The position numbers and the translations under genes were made by a program. A DNA stretch of 64,000 nt, taken from Adenophora triphylla var. japonica (lineage: Eukaryota > Streptophyta > Magnoliopsida > Asterales > Campanulaceae). This document shows, piece by piece, positions 63,497-64,000 of this stretch (positions are counted from its first letter, which is position 1; each line of letters opens with the position of its first letter). The notes below the pieces were generated by a model. That model was not told the DNA's origin and made no database searches. It saw only the letters and a program-made list of their open reading frames with translations. Where the stretch lies: the NCBI GenBank assembly GCA_022495995.1, contig JAFEMH010002589.1:124001-188000 (forward strand). Reading direction: 5' to 3'.

Positions 63497-64000
63497 GTTG
63501 GTATCAGAGCTTAGTTTAGAGGTCAAGGGTAGATGTCTAGACTAAGAGGGAGTGTGTGGTAATTGACGTCGAGTGTTTGATGCAGGAGTTTGTTCTAATG
63601 GCCGGAAGCAATGATGACAACGATGAGTTCCAGATAATGAAGGAAAATGGATTATTGAATGAGTATGTTAAGATTTTGGGAAATTATGAGAGATAAATGA
63701 ATTTGATGATTTTTGTACATGATTAATTGGGTTTTGAAAGGTTGAAATAGAGTGTTGGAAGTAGTATAGAAAAGGGTGATAAAATGGTTGTGTTTAATTG
63801 GGAAGGTGGTGTACTATGGTTATATGGCTTAGAGTAAGTATGTGGTATTGTTCGGGTACCTTATAATGAAGTTGGTTAAGTTTGTAATGTTGTTGTTGTG
63901 ATAGTTGGAATGAAAATGATATGATTCTTAATTATCTATGTTATATGGCTTAGAGGAAGTATGTGGGATTAATTGGGACTTCATAATGAAAATGGACTAC
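63497..64000 (+). mobile_element. Internal start of the third gypsy element
   Basis: After the primer site, ATG at 63580 starts [13 protein letters not shown], matching the start of the Gag-Pol at 35202. The frame ends at 63696 without a gag core. The following sequence looks non-coding and has a direct repeat (TATATGGCTTAGAG, 63822 and 63945). This suggests a non-autonomous or rearranged copy; most of it lies outside the window. Confidence 0.65.

Noticed and set aside
63497..63512. Part of a tRNA gene suggested by GTTGGTATCAGAGC
   Set aside because: It is a retrotransposon primer-binding site directly after an LTR; no cloverleaf is present. The same holds for 48164-48179 and 1568-1582.

Overview
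The window looks like nuclear DNA of a flowering plant, most likely a eudicot. It is AT-rich, its genes carry introns, and it holds plant Stowaway, Tourist/Harbinger and hAT MITEs, Helitrons, Ty1/copia and Ty3/gypsy retrotransposons, and a Mutator-like element whose transposase is of the FAR1-like plant type. I see one clear host gene, an intact JMJ16-type histone H3K4 demethylase. Nearly everything else is transposon or satellite-like DNA, often nested several levels deep.

Layout. About 0.2-9.6 kb is a mosaic of mobile elements: a decayed copia element (248-1745), a Helitron with a possible captured exon (1746-3770), a Harbinger-type element holding a hAT element that holds Stowaway and Tourist MITEs (3828-7188), four copies of a 150-195 bp Helitron family (7567-9576), and a hAT MITE built of GGTTAACC motifs with a perfect 8-bp target duplication (7946-8641). 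The JMJ16 gene runs 11267-19326 in 11 coding exons. Its introns carry Stowaway MITEs, a hAT-like MITE, and a SINE inside a MITE inside another MITE. A degenerate tandem repeat follows (20.1-20.9 kb).

The main accessory feature is a 21-kb Mutator-like element (21032-42035) with long terminal inverted repeats and a 9-bp target duplication (ATGTTTTAA). It carries a broken FAR1/MULE-type transposase (+), a broken Ulp1-type cysteine protease (-) and, antisense inside the first transposase intron, a small intact ORF resembling the zf-XS zinc finger of SGS3/FDM RNA-silencing proteins. Its introns and spacers are built from a GTGCCAG repeat. A well-preserved Tekay-like gypsy retrotransposon with an intact 1480-codon Gag-Pol (28544-37459) sits between transposase and protease. 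A 1.58-kb internally rearranged relative of the same MULE, in opposite orientation and with its own 9-bp duplication, lies at 52281-53861.

The rest holds a decayed copia element with palindrome repeats in its leader (42437-48665), another long-TIR Mutator-like element filled with AGTGAACACTA repeats (49743-51870), a non-autonomous hAT element (54352-55451), and a nested chain of three LTR retrotransposons: a gag fragment (57456-58692) cut by a second element (LTR 58693-60087), whose gag is cut by a third (LTR 60578-63496) that runs off the window.

The transposase, protease and zf-XS ORF are best read as the old coding set of one MULE lineage; the 1.58-kb element would be one of its non-autonomous passengers. 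Boundaries given with a target duplication were read directly. Others are approximate.
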